64,000 nucleotides of DNA from Balaenoptera acutorostrata (taxonomy: Eukaryota; Chordata; Mammalia; Artiodactyla; Balaenopteridae). Positions 1 to 11,277 of this stretch are shown here, piece by piece. A program made the translations under genes and the position numbers. The DNA lies in NCBI RefSeq assembly GCF_949987535.1, contig NC_080079.1, positions 58,025,613 through 58,089,612 on the forward strand, in the 5' to 3' direction. Each line of letters opens with the position of its first letter. Position 1 is the first letter of the stretch. The notes beneath the pieces are model-generated. The model did not search any database. It worked only from the letters and a program-made list of their open reading frames with translations, and was not told where the DNA came from.

Positions 1-34
1 GTATAGAAATGCAAGAGATTTCTGTGCATTAATT

Positions 35-949
35 TTGCATCCTGCAACTTTACCAAATTCATTGATTAGCTCTAGTAGTTTTCTGGTGGCATTTTTAGGA
101 TTCTCTATGTATGGAATCATGTCATTTGCAAACAGTGACAGTTTTACTTCTTCTTTTCCAATTTGTATTCCTTTTATTTCTTTTTCTTCTTCTTTGAGTG
201 CCATGGCTAGGACTTCCAAAACTATGTTGAATAATAGTGGCGAGAGTGGACATCCTTGTCTTGTTCCTGATCTTAGAGGAAATGCTTTCATTTCTTCACC
301 ATTGAGAATGATGTTTGCTGTGGGTTTGTCATATATGGCCTTTATTATGTTGAGGTAGGTTCCCTCTATGACCACTTTCTGGAGAGTTTTTATCATAAAT
401 GGGTGTTGAATTTTGTCAAAAGCTTTTTCTGCATCTAGTGCGATGATCATATGGTTTTTATTCTTCAATTTGTTAATATGGTGTATCACATTGATTGATT
501 TGCATATATTGAAGAATCCTTGCATCCCTGGGATAAATCCCTCTTGATCTTGGTGTATGATCCTTTTAATGTGTTGTTGGATTCTGTTTGCTAGTATTTT
601 GTTGAGGATTTTTGCATCTATATTCATCAGTGATATTGGTCTGTAATTTTCTTTTTTTTGTAGTGTCTTTGTCTGGTTTTGGTATCAGGGTGATGGTGGC
701 CTCATAGAATGAGTTTGGGAGTGTTCCTTCCTCTGCAATTCTTTGGAGGAGTTTGAGAAGGATGGGTGTTAGCTCTTCTCTAAATGTTTGATAGAATTCA
801 CCTGTGAAGCCACCTGGTCCTGGACTTTTGTTTGTTGGAAGATTTTTAATCACAGTTTCAATTTCAGTGTTTGTGATTGGTCTGTTCATATTTTCTGTTT
901 CTACCTGGTTCAGTCTTGGAAGGTTATACCTCTCTAAGAATTTGTCCAT
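35..949 (-). pseudogene. L1 ORF2p reverse-transcriptase fragments, broken
   Basis: Minus-strand frames encode reverse-transcriptase blocks. The segment 949-566 reads through [20 protein letters not shown] and [13 protein letters not shown], typical of the finger and palm region. The segment near 140-110 carries the catalytic box as LSLFANDM, where L1 normally has F-A-D-D; the first aspartate is asparagine (minus-strand AAT at 126-124). Frame changes between the blocks add to the evidence that this copy is dead. Confidence 0.88.
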
Positions 950-1569
950 TTCTTCCAGGTTGTCATTTTATTGGCATAGAGTTGCTTGTAGTAGTCTCTT
1001 AGGATGCTTTGTATTTCTGCGGTGTCTGTTGCAACTTCTCCTTTTTCATTTCTGATTTTATTGATTTGAGTCCTCTCCCTCTTTTTCTTGATGAGTCTGG
1101 CTAATGGCTTATCAATTTTGTTTATTTTCTCAAAGAACCAGCTTTTAGTTTTATTGATCTTTGCTATTGTTTTCTTTGTTTCTATTTCATTTATTTCTGC
1201 TCTGATCTTTATGATTTCTTTCCTTCTGCTAACTTTGGGTTTTGTTTGTTCTTCTTTCTCTAGTTCCTTTAGGTGTAAGGTTAGATTGTTTACTTGAGAT
1301 TTTTCTTGTTTCTTTAGGTAGGCTTATATAGCTATAAACGTCCCTCTTAGAACTGCTTTTGCTGCATCCCATAGGTTTTAGATCGTCGTGTTTTCATTGT
1401 CATTTGTCTCTAGGTATTTTTTGATTTCCTCTTTGATTTCTTCAGTGATCTCTTGGTTATTTAGTAACGTATTGTTTAGCCTCCATGTGTTTGTGCTTTT
1501 CACATCTTTTCCCCTGTAATTCATTTCTAATCTCATAGCGTTGTGGTAAGAAAAGATGCTTGATATGAT

Positions 1570-2229
1570 TTAAATTTTCTTAAATTTACTGAGGCTTGAT
1601 TTGTGACCCAAGATGTGATCTATCCTGGAGAATGTTCCGTGCGCACTTGAGAAGAAAGTGTAATCTGCTGTTTTTGGATGGAATGTCCTATAAATATCAA
1701 TTAAATCTATCTGGTCTATTGTGTCATTTAAAGCTTCTGTCTCCTTATTTATTTTCATTTTGGATGATCTGTCCATAGGTGTAAGTGAGGTGTTAAAGTC
1801 CCCCACTATTATTGTATTACTGTTGATTTCCTCTTTTAGAGCTGTTAGCAGTTGCCTTATGTATTGAGGTGCTCCTATGTTGGGTGCATATATATTTATA
1901 ATTGTTATATCGTCTTCTTGGATTGATCCCTTGATCATTATGTAGTGTCCCTCCTTGTCTCTTGTAACATTCTTTATTTTAAAGTCTGTTTTGTCTGATA
2001 TGAATATAGCTACTCCAGCTTTCTTTTGATTTCCATTTGCATGGAATATCTTTTTCCATCCCCTCACTTTCAGTCTGTATGTGTCCCTAGGTCTGAAGTG
2101 GGTCTCTTGTAGACAGCATATATATGGGTCTCGTTTTTGTATCCATTCAGCAAGCCTGTGTCTTTTGGTTGGAGCATTTAATCCATTCACGTTTACGGTA
2201 ATTATCGATATGTATGTTCCTATGACCAT
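1570..2229 (-). pseudogene. L1 ORF2p endonuclease domain, prematurely stopped
   Basis: A 219-codon open frame corresponds to the N-terminus of L1 ORF2p, the apurinic-endonuclease-like domain that nicks target DNA. Recognisable active-site blocks appear in order: VNVNGLNA near residues 12-19, QETH near 41-44, NIYAPN near 112-117, GDFNT near 143-147 and SRIDHILG near 201-208. A TAA stop follows FKKI, before the reverse transcriptase, where an intact ORF2 would run on for about 1000 more codons. The domain itself looks well preserved, but the protein is truncated. Confidence 0.92.
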
Positions 2230-2287
2230 TTTCTTAATTGTTTTGGGTTTGTTTTTGTAGGTCCTTTCCTTCTCTTGTGTTTCCCAC

Positions 2288-2599
2288 TTAGAGAAGTTCC
2301 TTTAGCATTTGTTGTAGAGCTGGTTTGGTGGTGCTGAATTCTCTTAGCTTTTGCTTGTCTGCAAAGCTTTTGATTTCTCCATCAAATCTAAATGAGATCC
2401 TTGCCGGGTAGAGTAATCTTGGTTGTAGGTTCTTCCCTTTCATCACTTTAAGTATATCATGCCACTCCCTTCTGGCTTGTAGAGTTTCTGCTGAGAAATC
2501 AGCTGTTAACCTTATGGGAGTTCCCTTGTATGTTATTTGTCGTTTTTCCCTTGATGCTTTCAATAATTTTTCTTTGTGTTTAAGTTTTGCCCACCTCAT
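2288..2599 (-). pseudogene. L1 ORF1p C-terminal fragment
   Basis: A 103-codon open stretch matches the C-terminal half of L1 ORF1p, the RNA-binding chaperone of the L1 particle. Family-typical strings visible include GTPIRLTADFSAETLQARREW near residues 26-46 and KPALQQMLKELL at the end. The N-terminal coiled coil and most of the RRM are missing because the element is 5'-truncated. It ends about 58 bp before the ORF2 start, the usual L1 layout. Identity is well supported; function is not expected. Confidence 0.9.
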
Positions 2600-3778
2600 G
2601 CTTCTTCCGACTCACACTGCCCTCCCTTTGTCCTAGAGGATTCCACTATCCTGACTTTATGGTAATCATGCTTTTCTTTTTTATAATTTTTCCATGTACA
2701 TACTCACCCTTGAACAATACAGTATTGCTTAATTCTGATTTTTTATAAATAGAACCTTACTGTATGTTTTTAAAAAATGTGTGTCTTAACATTATGCTTG
2801 AGAAATTCATGCATATATTTATATGCAATGGTAGTCTGCTACATTTTCCTTTTGGTATAGTTGTCCATTGTACGAAGTTACCACAATATATTTATCCATT
2901 CTGCTATTAATGAACATTTGAGTAATTTCCATTTGGGGATTATGAGAATCATGTTTCTATGAATAGGCATTTTGTTCCACCTAGAAGTAGAATTGCTGAG
3001 TTCTAGCGTATGCCTATCTTCAATTATAGTGTGTGCTGCCAACCTGTTTTCCAAAGTGGTCACACCAAAATTATACCCCTACTCTCATTATGAGAGTTCC
3101 TGTTGCTTCACATCCTCACCCACACTTGGATTCATCAGTTCAAACGGTACACATTCGTACATTTTTGTATCTCTTGTATATTTGTCATTCTTCGTACTTC
3201 TGTACTTCTTGTACATTCTGGTGGGTATATAGTGATATCGCACAGTGATTTTAATTTGCATTTCTCTGATATTGAATGGGGCTGAGCTCCTCCTGTGAAT
3301 TGCTTGTTCAAGACTCTTGCCATTTTTCTACTGGAATGTTTGTTTCTTGCCGTTTTGTAGGAGTTCTTTATGTATTTTGGATATGATCCCATCATCAGTC
3401 GTATGGGTTGCAAAGATCTTCTCCCTCTCGGTGGTTTGCCTTTCCAACTTTTAAATGGTCGTTTTTGGTGAAAATGTTCTTAATTTAACGGGGTCTGAAT
3501 AGTGATCTTTTCCTTATTTGTTACTGCTTTTCGTGTCCCGATAAGGAAATTTTCTCCTACAATGGATCCATGAAGACAGTCTCCCATATTATCTTCTAGA
3601 AGCTTTATTGTTTTCTTTTACATTCAGGTTTAGAATACACCTGGAGTTGATTTTTGTATGAAGTGTGAAGTAAGTGTTGTTTAATACCCCCCTCCTGTAC
3701 AGATAGCCAATATTCCAGTTTTATTTATCAAAATATTGTCCCTTTCCCACTCTTTCATAGAGCCACATTTGTTTAATT

Positions 3779-3820
3779 GTGTGTGTGTGTCTCTGTGTGT
3801 ATGTGTGTGTGTGTGTGTGC
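3779..3820. repeat. (TG)n microsatellite, interrupted
   Basis: Alternating TG dinucleotides interrupted by CTC and TA variants, inside the ancient L1. Confidence 0.9.
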
Positions 3821-3964
3821 ACATTGCAATGTATATGGATTCTCTGTTCTATTCGTTGGATCTATTTGTCCAAACCTGTGTCAAAACACTGTTTTAATTA
3901 CTGTGCTTTTATAAAAAATCTTGATGTTATGTAGAGTGTGTTCCCCCAGCTTCTTCTTGAACAT

Positions 3965-4500
3965 CTTGGCTATTGTGTTAATTTAGGTTCTCCAAGAAGC
4001 AGACACCAAGATGGTATTAAAAATTAATAAATAACTTTTATTAAGGGAAATGTTTATATGAGAGAAAATAGGGAGGGAGCTTGCTAAGGCTGGGAGAACT
4101 GTCAGGCTGTAACACAAGTCTGATTCCAAGTAAAGCGAAGAGAAGATTGGGAGGAATTTTCTAGGCTACTGTGCAGTCAAAGAAAGTCTTGACCAGATTA
4201 TTGGGGATTCCTAGAGCCAAAGCTGTGCATCAGAAGGGTCCTGTGTCTCCCAAGAATAGGTCTGCTTTGGTATCCCTGAATGCATTCACTGATTGGCTGG
4301 GAGCAGCCCATGAGTGGTGTGGCCTCAGCACAAACTTGGTGATGAATCTCCAAACAGTAGCTGGGGCCTTTGGTCAATTACTCTCCCTATAGTTGGAGGT
4401 CTCTAAGATACAGTCATGGCTAACACAGTCTACCCTTGTGGTGGGCAGATCTACTTCTCCAGACAGGTTTAGAAAACAGGTCCTATAAGTTTCCCTATTA
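3965..4500. other. Unclassified insert inside the ancient L1
   Basis: This block starts abruptly after L1-like sequence and L1-like sequence resumes at about 4500, so it is probably a separate old insertion. I do not recognise the family. There is no convincing open frame; a 73-codon frame at 4171-4392 has no recognisable domain. Confidence 0.4.
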
Positions 4501-4999
4501 AGATTTGATCAAGATTACATTAAATCCACGGATCAGTTTGGGAAGAATCATCTTTAAAATATAGGTCTCCCAATTCATGAACCTGGTATACAGCTTTGTT
4601 TATTTGCATCTTCTTATATTTATCTTCATAGTGTTTCATCATGTTCTGCAAGGTCTTTTAGTTTGTTAGATTAATTCCTAGATATTTGATTTTTCCCCTC
4701 TTTGTTGCTAGTATATACAAATGCAATTGATTCTTGTATATTGATCTTTTATTGAGCAACTTTGCTAAAAACTCATTATTAATTCTGACCATTTATTTGC
4801 ACATTATTTTGGATTTTCTCTGTATACAATCAAATAATCTGTTCCTGGTTTTTTTATTTCTTCTCTTTTAATCATTATGCCTTTTATTTCTTTTTCTTGC
4901 CTTATTGCACTGGCTACTTCCTGTACAGTGTTGAACAGAAATGGACATATTTGTCTTGTTCCAAATCTCAAAAGGCCAACTTTCCATATTTTACTAGTA

Positions 5000-5650
5000 A
5001 ATTACATTATATTGTATACTTTTTATTTACTTCCCCAGATTCATTCTCCACACTTTTCCCTCTGCATTGTGCCCTGGGAGGCAACTTACAGAGAATCAAG
5101 GGGCTCCATTGCCCTTTCGCTTTAGATTGGTTGTGGCCAATCTAAGGACACTGATGTGAGATACGGTAGGGAGGGAGGAGAACTGAATTGTGGTATTTAT
5201 ACCCCATACTACCTCACTTCCAAGTCATGTAGATTAGGTGTGTCCTTCTACCAAAGGCCACAGCTTATGTCATGTAGCCTTCTCCCTACAGCCACTTTTT
5301 CCATTTTATAGTAATTGCTCTCTTCTCTTCCCTCTTCAGGTCCTTTCACCCATTTACTAGCCCAGGATGATACATTATCCATTGTTAGTTTCTTTAAATT
5401 CTTTGCCACCTATGTAAACAGTTACTGTATAAAACTCTCTTCAGGACTTCCCTGGCGGTCCATTGTTTAAGATTCTGTGCTTCCACTGCAGGGGACACGG
5501 GTTCAGTCCCTGGTCGGGGAACTGAGATCCTGCATGCCTCAAGGTGTGGCCAAAAAAAAAAAACCAACTCTTCAAGTCACCCCATCTGAGGGTGCCGTTT
5601 GCTTTCTGCTTGGTGTCCAGAGCAACTGAAGTTTACTGTACATTGTTATG
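5000..5650. other. Second insert in the ancient L1, itself carrying a SINE
   Basis: Non-L1 sequence separates two L1 ORF2 parts. It resembles an old mammalian interspersed repeat that I cannot name with confidence, and a short CHR-type SINE (5445-5560) has landed in it. No gene seen. Confidence 0.4.
5445..5560 (+). mobile_element. CHR-type SINE, short form
   Basis: It has the head ACTTCCCTGGCGGTCCA, a box-B-like GGTTCAGTCCC, and an A-rich end. It is flanked by an imperfect repeat (ACTCTCTTCAG before, AACTCTTCAAG after) that is likely the target-site duplication. Confidence 0.85.
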
Positions 5651-6102
5651 TAGGTTGGCTTTATCAGATAAGGGAGTTTCCTTCTATTTCTTTTTGGCTG
5701 AGTTTTTTTTTTTTTAATGTGTGAATCGATGTTGAATTTTCTCAAATGCTTTTTATGAATCTATTGAGATGATAACATGATTTTTATCCTTTGTTTTCTT
5801 AATGTAGTATATGGCACAATATTAAGTCATCTTCGTATTCTTGGAATAAACTCAATGTGGTCATGGTATATTATCCTTTTTATACACTGTTGAAATTAAC
5901 TTGCTAATATTTTATTAATGAATTTTGCATTAATATAATATTAAATCTCAAGAACAAGATTTGGCCTGTAGTTTTCTTTTCTCATACTGTTTTTTGGTCA
6001 GTTTTGGTATCAATATGTTATAGGCCTCATAATATGAGTTGGATTGTGTTTCTGTTTTTCCTAATATCTGGAAAAATTTGTAAAGATCAGTGTTATTTCT
6101 TT

Positions 6103-6260
6103 CTTTTTTAAAAATTTTATTTTGTTGTTGTTGTTTATTTATTTATTTATTGGCCATGCCATGCAGCTTGTGGGATCTTAGTTCCCTGACCAGGGATGGA
6201 ACCTGGGCCCTCGGCGGTGAAAGCGCGGAGTCCTAACCACTGGACCACCAGGGAATTCCC
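6103..6260 (-). mobile_element. CHR-type SINE, short form, with target-site duplication
   Basis: This is an antisense copy ending in CCACCAGGGAATTCC. The 15-bp repeat CAGTGTTATTTCTTT occurs at 6088-6102 and 6261-6275, a perfect target-site duplication. It interrupts the L1 reverse-transcriptase fossil. Confidence 0.95.
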
Positions 6261-6275
6261 CAGTGTTATTTCTTT

Positions 6276-7485
6276 TTAAATGGTTAGTTAAACTCTACGT
6301 AGAAGGCAAATGAACCAGAAAACTGAAGCAGTTCAAATTTATTTGCACTTAATAACATAGCCTCAAATAAATAAATTAAAAATTGACAAAAAGGGAAAAA
6401 ATGACAGAGACATTACTGTATTTCTCTAATAGATATGGACTTTTAAAAAAAGCATAGCTGTGAAATCATCATACCCAGCTATATTAACACTAGTTCCTTA
6501 TTGTCATCTACTACCTTGTCCAGTGTAAGCTAATTGTGTTTTGTCTTGGTTTTATCATCATCTGCCTGAACTTTTCACTCGGTTGGTGAACTCAGTAAGA
6601 AAGGGCTGCAGTGGGTGCAAACGACCCCTAAGGCTCCACCTTAATACCAATTGCCTAAATTGGCTAAGGTGCCCCTTCACACGCTGGTCTGGTCTCGGCC
6701 CCTTTTCTTGCCTCTAGACCGTTCCCATGAGTGACACTCCCCCGCAAATGACATCTCTCGTGAGACATAGTAATTCTCACCTGGGGAAGACAGGCACAGC
6801 CCAGCAAGGGTGGGGGAGGAGGAGGAGCTGGAAGGATAAGCAGATCTCTCTGCTAGAGACGGGTGCCTCCCTCCACCCCCTCCCCACCCCTAGGAAATCA
6901 CTGCTTGACCCAGCCTTTCCCAGAGTGTGGACTGAGTGACGCAGATAGTACACAAGACGGTTCTAGATGGGACACAGGCATGGCTATGATAATAGCGTCT
7001 CACAGCGCGAGATAGTTATTCCCCTTTCCACTCTCCTCAATACTTCTGAACACAGTAAGAAGAAAGTCTCGTTTGGTGTTTATAAGTTTTCAAAACTGCT
7101 CTAACCTTTGTTCATCTCTGTCTCTGACAAAGAGAAAACTGGGCTTCAGGCAGGCAGTGTCTGGTTAATATTTAATAAACTGTTTGCTTTTCTTTGTGTT
7201 TGTTTTTGCAGTTATCTCCTAAGTAGCAGCTAACACCAAGTTACAAGCATTGTTGTGAATTGATCCTCACCAACAACCCTATGAGAGAGGTTCTTGGCCC
7301 CCATTTTTCAGTTACAGAAACTGCAGTTCAGAGAATTTTAGTAAATACCCAGGGAGTCACAGGGAGGAAGGGCCAAGCTTGAATTCAATCCAGAACCCTT
7401 GTTCTTAGCAGCTACTCCATACCATCTCCTTCGGGACAGTGATGCTGTTTCCTTTAAAAATTCTTCAAATTAAAGTGAACCAATT
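6276..7485. other. Non-coding stretch, no gene seen
   Basis: Apart from an antisense MIR at about 7250-7430 this looks like single-copy sequence. The short frames (for example 6727-6939) lack recognisable domains. Confidence 0.6.
7250..7430 (-). mobile_element. MIR SINE, antisense
   Basis: A degenerate match to the MIR reverse complement: TGATCCTCACCAACAACCCTA, then a 'cagttacagaaactg' region and a trailing 'ccagaacccttgttctta'. Confidence 0.65.
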
Positions 7486-7500
7486 TAAGTATTAATTCTT

Positions 7501-7818
7501 TTTTTTTTTTTTTTTAAATTTACCATCTTTATATTTATTTATTTATTTATTTTTGGCTGTGTTGGGTCTTCGTTTCTGTGCGAGGGCCTTCTCTAGTTGC
7601 GGCAAGTGGGGGCCACTCTTCATCACGGTGCGCAGGCCTCTCACTATCGCGGCCTCTCTTGTTGCGGAGCACAAGCTCCAGACGCGCAGGCTCAGTTATT
7701 GTGGCTCACGGGCCTAGCCGCTCCGCGGCATGTGGGATCTTCCCAGACCAGGGCTCGAACCCGTGTCCCCTGCATTGTCAGGCAGACCCTCAACCACTGC
7801 ACCACCAGGGAAGCCCCC
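7501..7818 (-). mobile_element. CHR-type SINE, 'cgcgatag' subtype, with target-site duplication
   Basis: A near full-length antisense copy with a T-rich/TTTA tail at its left end and CACCAGGGAAGCC at the right. The perfect 15-bp duplication TAAGTATTAATTCTT lies at 7486-7500 and 7819-7833, so this is a clean and fairly recent insertion. Confidence 0.97.
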
Positions 7819-7833
7819 TAAGTATTAATTCTT

Positions 7834-8740
7834 AAGTAAAGAGTTAAAAAGTAGAGGTACTAGTTGAATAGGGCAAAAATTGAGACAGAAGTCCTGGGAA
7901 GATCCAAGTTTGGGAAACATCAGCTTAGCCCAGGCTCCACCATCCTGTCCTAAGGGCTACAAGTCTCTGGCTCTGGTCTGGGTCACAGCCAGGACTCAGT
8001 GCGGAGCTGGCTGGGCTGCAGGGAGAAAGCAGGGGCCCATTCTGGTCCCCATTTAAAAGCTGTTGCAGGGTAGCCCATCCTGGATATGGGCTGACATATC
8101 CTTTTATCTCTTTTGTATTTTTCACCATGAAATTGAATAATATGATGGGATATGATGTGATACTATGTGATAATATAATACAATAACATAAACCAGGGCT
8201 TTTCCTAGCAAACCTAGCCTAATGGTGATTGTGAGGATGAATGAGTTAATACATGTCAAGCATTTAGAACGGGGCCTGGCACTACATATGTGCACTTAGA
8301 AGGATGTTTGGGGTGAGGATGGTTAAAGGAGGTTGAGAATGGGCTGAGGGCTGGGGACTAAGGGCTCTCTGGGCCCCAGAGGAAGCAAATCCTTAATGAG
8401 CTCCTACCGGTGGCAGCTCCACAGTTGATCTGTCTGATGTGTTTCAGGACTTGGCTTGGTTTCAGGTGGTTGCACAGACTTGCAAGGGCCAGCTGGGGAA
8501 ACGCGGAAACAGTCTGCCCTGGCGCCTGAAGAAGCAGCGTCTGATGAGGCTGCCACACACCACCAGAGGCAGGATTCCACCTCCAGAGGAGTGGAACGTT
8601 AATGGGTTCCTGTATCAACATTCATCGGATACCTATCCTGTGTTGAGAGCTGCACTAAGCTGGCTGCTGAATCAAGGAGTATGTATCGTTTCCGGAGATG
8701 GGTACCATCAGGCAGAAGTGGTCTCTTAAAGCTGGAAGAG
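7834..8740. other. Non-coding stretch with a MIR 3' half
   Basis: About 8205-8300 resembles the 3' half of a sense MIR (ATGAGTTAATACATGTCAAGC). No gene is supported in the rest. Confidence 0.5.
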
Positions 8741-9123
8741 GGACTTCCCTGGTGGCACAGTGGTTAAGAATCTGCCTGGCAATGCAGGGTTCCATCCCTG
8801 GTCCGGGAAGATCCCACATGCTGCAGAGCAACTAAGCCTGTGTGCCACAACTACTAAGCCTGGGCTCTAGAGCTGTGAGCCACAACTATTGAGCTCATGA
8901 GCCACAACTACTGAGCCTGCGAGCTACAACTACTGAGCGCACGAGACACAACTACTGAAGCCCGCGCACCTAGAGCCCGTGCTCCGCAACAAGAGAAGCC
9001 ACTGCAATGAAAAGCCCGCGCACCGCAACGAAGAGTAGCCCCCGCTCGCCGCAACTAGAGAAAGCCCGCGCGCAGCTACGAAGACCCAACGCAACCAAAA
9101 ATAAAAAGTAAATTTGAAAAAAA
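8741..9123 (+). mobile_element. CHR-type SINE, long form
   Basis: It starts ACTTCCCTGGTGGCACAGTGG and has an expanded middle with three or four copies of a 'gagc…cacaactactgag' block, then the usual tail. The probable short duplication GGAAGAG lies at 8734-8740 and 9128-9134. It is longer than the other copies because of the internal duplication. Confidence 0.92.
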
Positions 9124-9329
9124 GGCAGGAAGAGATGGATTCTTCTATACCTCTGAATGAGTCAGCCTAAGACCAAGAGGACGGGATTAGGCAGGAGCCC
9201 AGGCTGCCCAGTAAGACCAGGTGCTGGGAGGTGGGATGTGTTTCCATTCACCTGCTGGGCCCTTATCTTCTGCAGAGCTCTGCAGGGCGCCCACAGACCT
9301 GCCAGTGGTTCAAGAGCAAGGCCTTGTAT

Positions 9330-9510
9330 AGAATGAACATGGGCATGCCACTTACTAGTATCTGACTCTGCACAAATCATTTATCCTTCTGGGCCTCAGC
9401 TTCCCCATCTGTAAAATGCAGTTTGTTATAGTACCTCCCTTCCAGGGTGGCTGTGTGGACCAAATCAGATAAGGCAGGAAGTGCCTGGCACTTAGCAGGT
9501 GATCAATCAG
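9330..9510 (+). mobile_element. MIR SINE
   Basis: It carries the MIR core and 3' section (GCCTCAGCTTCCCCATCTGT, then GTGCCTGGCACTTAGCAGGTG). Confidence 0.75.
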
Positions 9511-10014
9511 TGATAGACTTATCTGTTATCAGATCACTGTTATCAGCAGTGTCATCTCTGCTGTACTGAGGGCGGGGCAGGGCTCTAGAGCTTATTTGAC
9601 AGGTTACCCCAGGACACAGGCTGCTAAAGGACAGAGCCCTATCTTCAAGCCCCAGTGCCCCCTACACTAGGTAATATGTTCCAGGTATGAGGTGATGTCC
9701 AGCCTAGGGGTCCTCTGAACTGACCACGAAATGAGACAATGAAGTTCAGGACCCAGAGGGTAGCCTGGGACTCCTGTATTCTCAGATAGACAAGGATTTG
9801 TCTTGTTTGCTTTATGTCACCCCTGTGGACAAAAATGTGGCCAAAGCATTCATTTGGGCGTGGGCAGGGGATTAGTAAACTAATGAAGAGGGACTTTGCA
9901 CCTTCATGGCTAAAGCTAATCATACAGGTTTTAAATGAGATGTTCCTTGAATTTCCATATGTGTGTTAGATGCACACAGGCTCAGGAAAAAGTCTTTTAT
10001 AGGGTGAGACCTAC

Positions 10015-10260
10015 ACTGACACTTCAGCGTGAGGCTCTGGAATCGCACTGCCTGGGTTCAAATCCTGGCTCCACCACCTACGAGCCAAGCTGGGCGGCTT
10101 TCTGGCAGGCATCAACCTCCTCATGTGTAAGACGGTGATGATAGCGACGTCTGTTTCACAAGGCTCTTCAATTCAGATGAGGCTTAATTGAGGCTGTGCT
10201 GTATAATGCAGTTAGCACAGGGCCTGGCAAACAGGAGCTGCTCCATAATGATAGCTATTA
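10015..10260 (+). mobile_element. MIR SINE, near full length
   Basis: It runs from CTGGAATCGCACTGCCTGGG through TCAAATCCTGGCTCCACCAC to GCACAGGGCCTGGCAAACAGG, the classical MIR order. Confidence 0.85.
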
Positions 10261-10852
10261 CCATATTTAAGACACAGAATCTCACTTAAACTTATAAGGT
10301 ATTATCTTTGCAGGCCAAATATCAACAAATTTTTCTCTCCGGTTGTGGACGTGACTGATAGCTCAGTCTGGAGCCCTGGTGTCTAAGCTCCTAGATGCCT
10401 ATTACCTTCTGGAACCCAGCCCCTGCCTCTTGTGTGTCTTTATATCCCCCAGTCTCCACCCCCTCCCACCCTGCCCCAGGCCCAGTGCTTAGCACAGTGG
10501 GGGTCTCCATAATGCCTGCTCTCTAGAGCTGAGTATGCCATCCGTCAACTGGGGGAGGTGTTCCAGAGGACCGGCACAATGACAATGCCTGAGTCTGGGG
10601 CCAAGGAAAATGAAGCCAAGGAGGACCCTGTCAGACAGACACCTGGCTGTGACTTCAGCAATGCCCTGTTCTGATTACAAGTGGTGCTTTCAGGGAACTT
10701 TCCAGGCATGTCCCATAATTGATGGGATGCTAATAGCACACAGCAAGACTTAATACAGCTGACATGGGTAGGTCATTTAGTCCCTTCTGACTCAGTTCTC
10801 ATCTCAAAAAAATAGGAATAAAAAATACCCGCCCCTTTAAGGTTTTGTAAAG

Positions 10853-10948
10853 ACTCTCTCTCTGTCTCTGTCTCTGTCTCTGTCTCTCTCTGTTTCTCTC
10901 TCTCTCTCTGTTTCTCTCTCTCTCTCTCTGTTTCTCTCTCTCTCTCTG

Positions 10949-10979
<31 letters not shown>

Positions 10980-11084
10980 ATTTCTCTCTCTCTCTGTCTC
11001 TCTCTGTCTCTCTCTCTGTCTCTGTTTCTCTCTCTGTCTCTCTCTGTTTCTCTCTGTCTCTCTCTCTCGGTCTCTCTCTGTTTC

Positions 11085-11115
<31 letters not shown>

Positions 11116-11257
11116 GTTTCTCTCTCTGTCTCTCTCTGTCTCTCTCTGTTTCTCTCTCTCTCTGTCTCTCTCTGTTTCTCTCTTTCTCTCTCTCTCTCTC
11201 TGTTTCTCTCTCTCTCTCTGTTTCTCTGTCTCTGTCTCTCTCTCTCTGTCCCTCTCT
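10853..11257. repeat. CT-rich simple repeat (TCTCTG/TCTCTC), about 405 bp
   Basis: A long tract of TC repeats with single G interruptions on the + strand (GA/CAGAGA on the minus strand). It produces long spurious Arg-Glu-rich frames on the minus strand, which are not genes. Confidence 0.97.
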
Positions 11258-11277
11258 CGCGCGTGTGCGCGCACACG
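11258..11277. repeat. Alternating CG/TG tract (Z-DNA-prone)
   Basis: Twenty bases of strict pyrimidine-purine alternation (CG, TG and CA steps) directly abut the CT satellite. Confidence 0.9.

Larger units (their letters stand above)
1..2605 (-). mobile_element. L1 (LINE-1) retrotransposon, 5'-truncated, antisense, runs off the left edge
   Basis: Read on the minus strand this is an autonomous non-LTR retrotransposon. From right to left it holds the C-terminal part of ORF1 (2599-2288), a spacer of about 58 bp, the ORF2 endonuclease domain (2229-1570) and reverse-transcriptase segments (949-566 and about 358-35). It is cut at its 5' end inside ORF1 near 2605, and its 3' end lies outside the window. 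Stops and frameshifts break ORF2, so it is not coding-competent. The sequence is still close to L1 family proteins, so it is younger than the L1 to its right. Confidence 0.95.
2640..6087 (-). mobile_element. Ancient L1 (L1M-type), antisense, interrupted
   Basis: Recognisable L1 3'-UTR and ORF2 C-terminal sequence (antisense) runs from about 2640 to 3960. It continues at about 4500-5000 with ORF2 sequence (stretches resembling 'aggtcttttagtttgttagattaattcctagatatttg') and again at about 5650-6087 with reverse-transcriptase-region sequence. It is much more diverged than the L1 at 1-2605. Two foreign blocks interrupt it (about 3965-4500 and 5000-5650). No intact frame remains. Confidence 0.75.
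9135..10852. other. Non-coding stretch with two MIRs
   Basis: It contains sense MIRs at about 9330-9510 and 10015-10260. I see no exon, RNA gene or recognisable frame in the rest. Confidence 0.6.
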
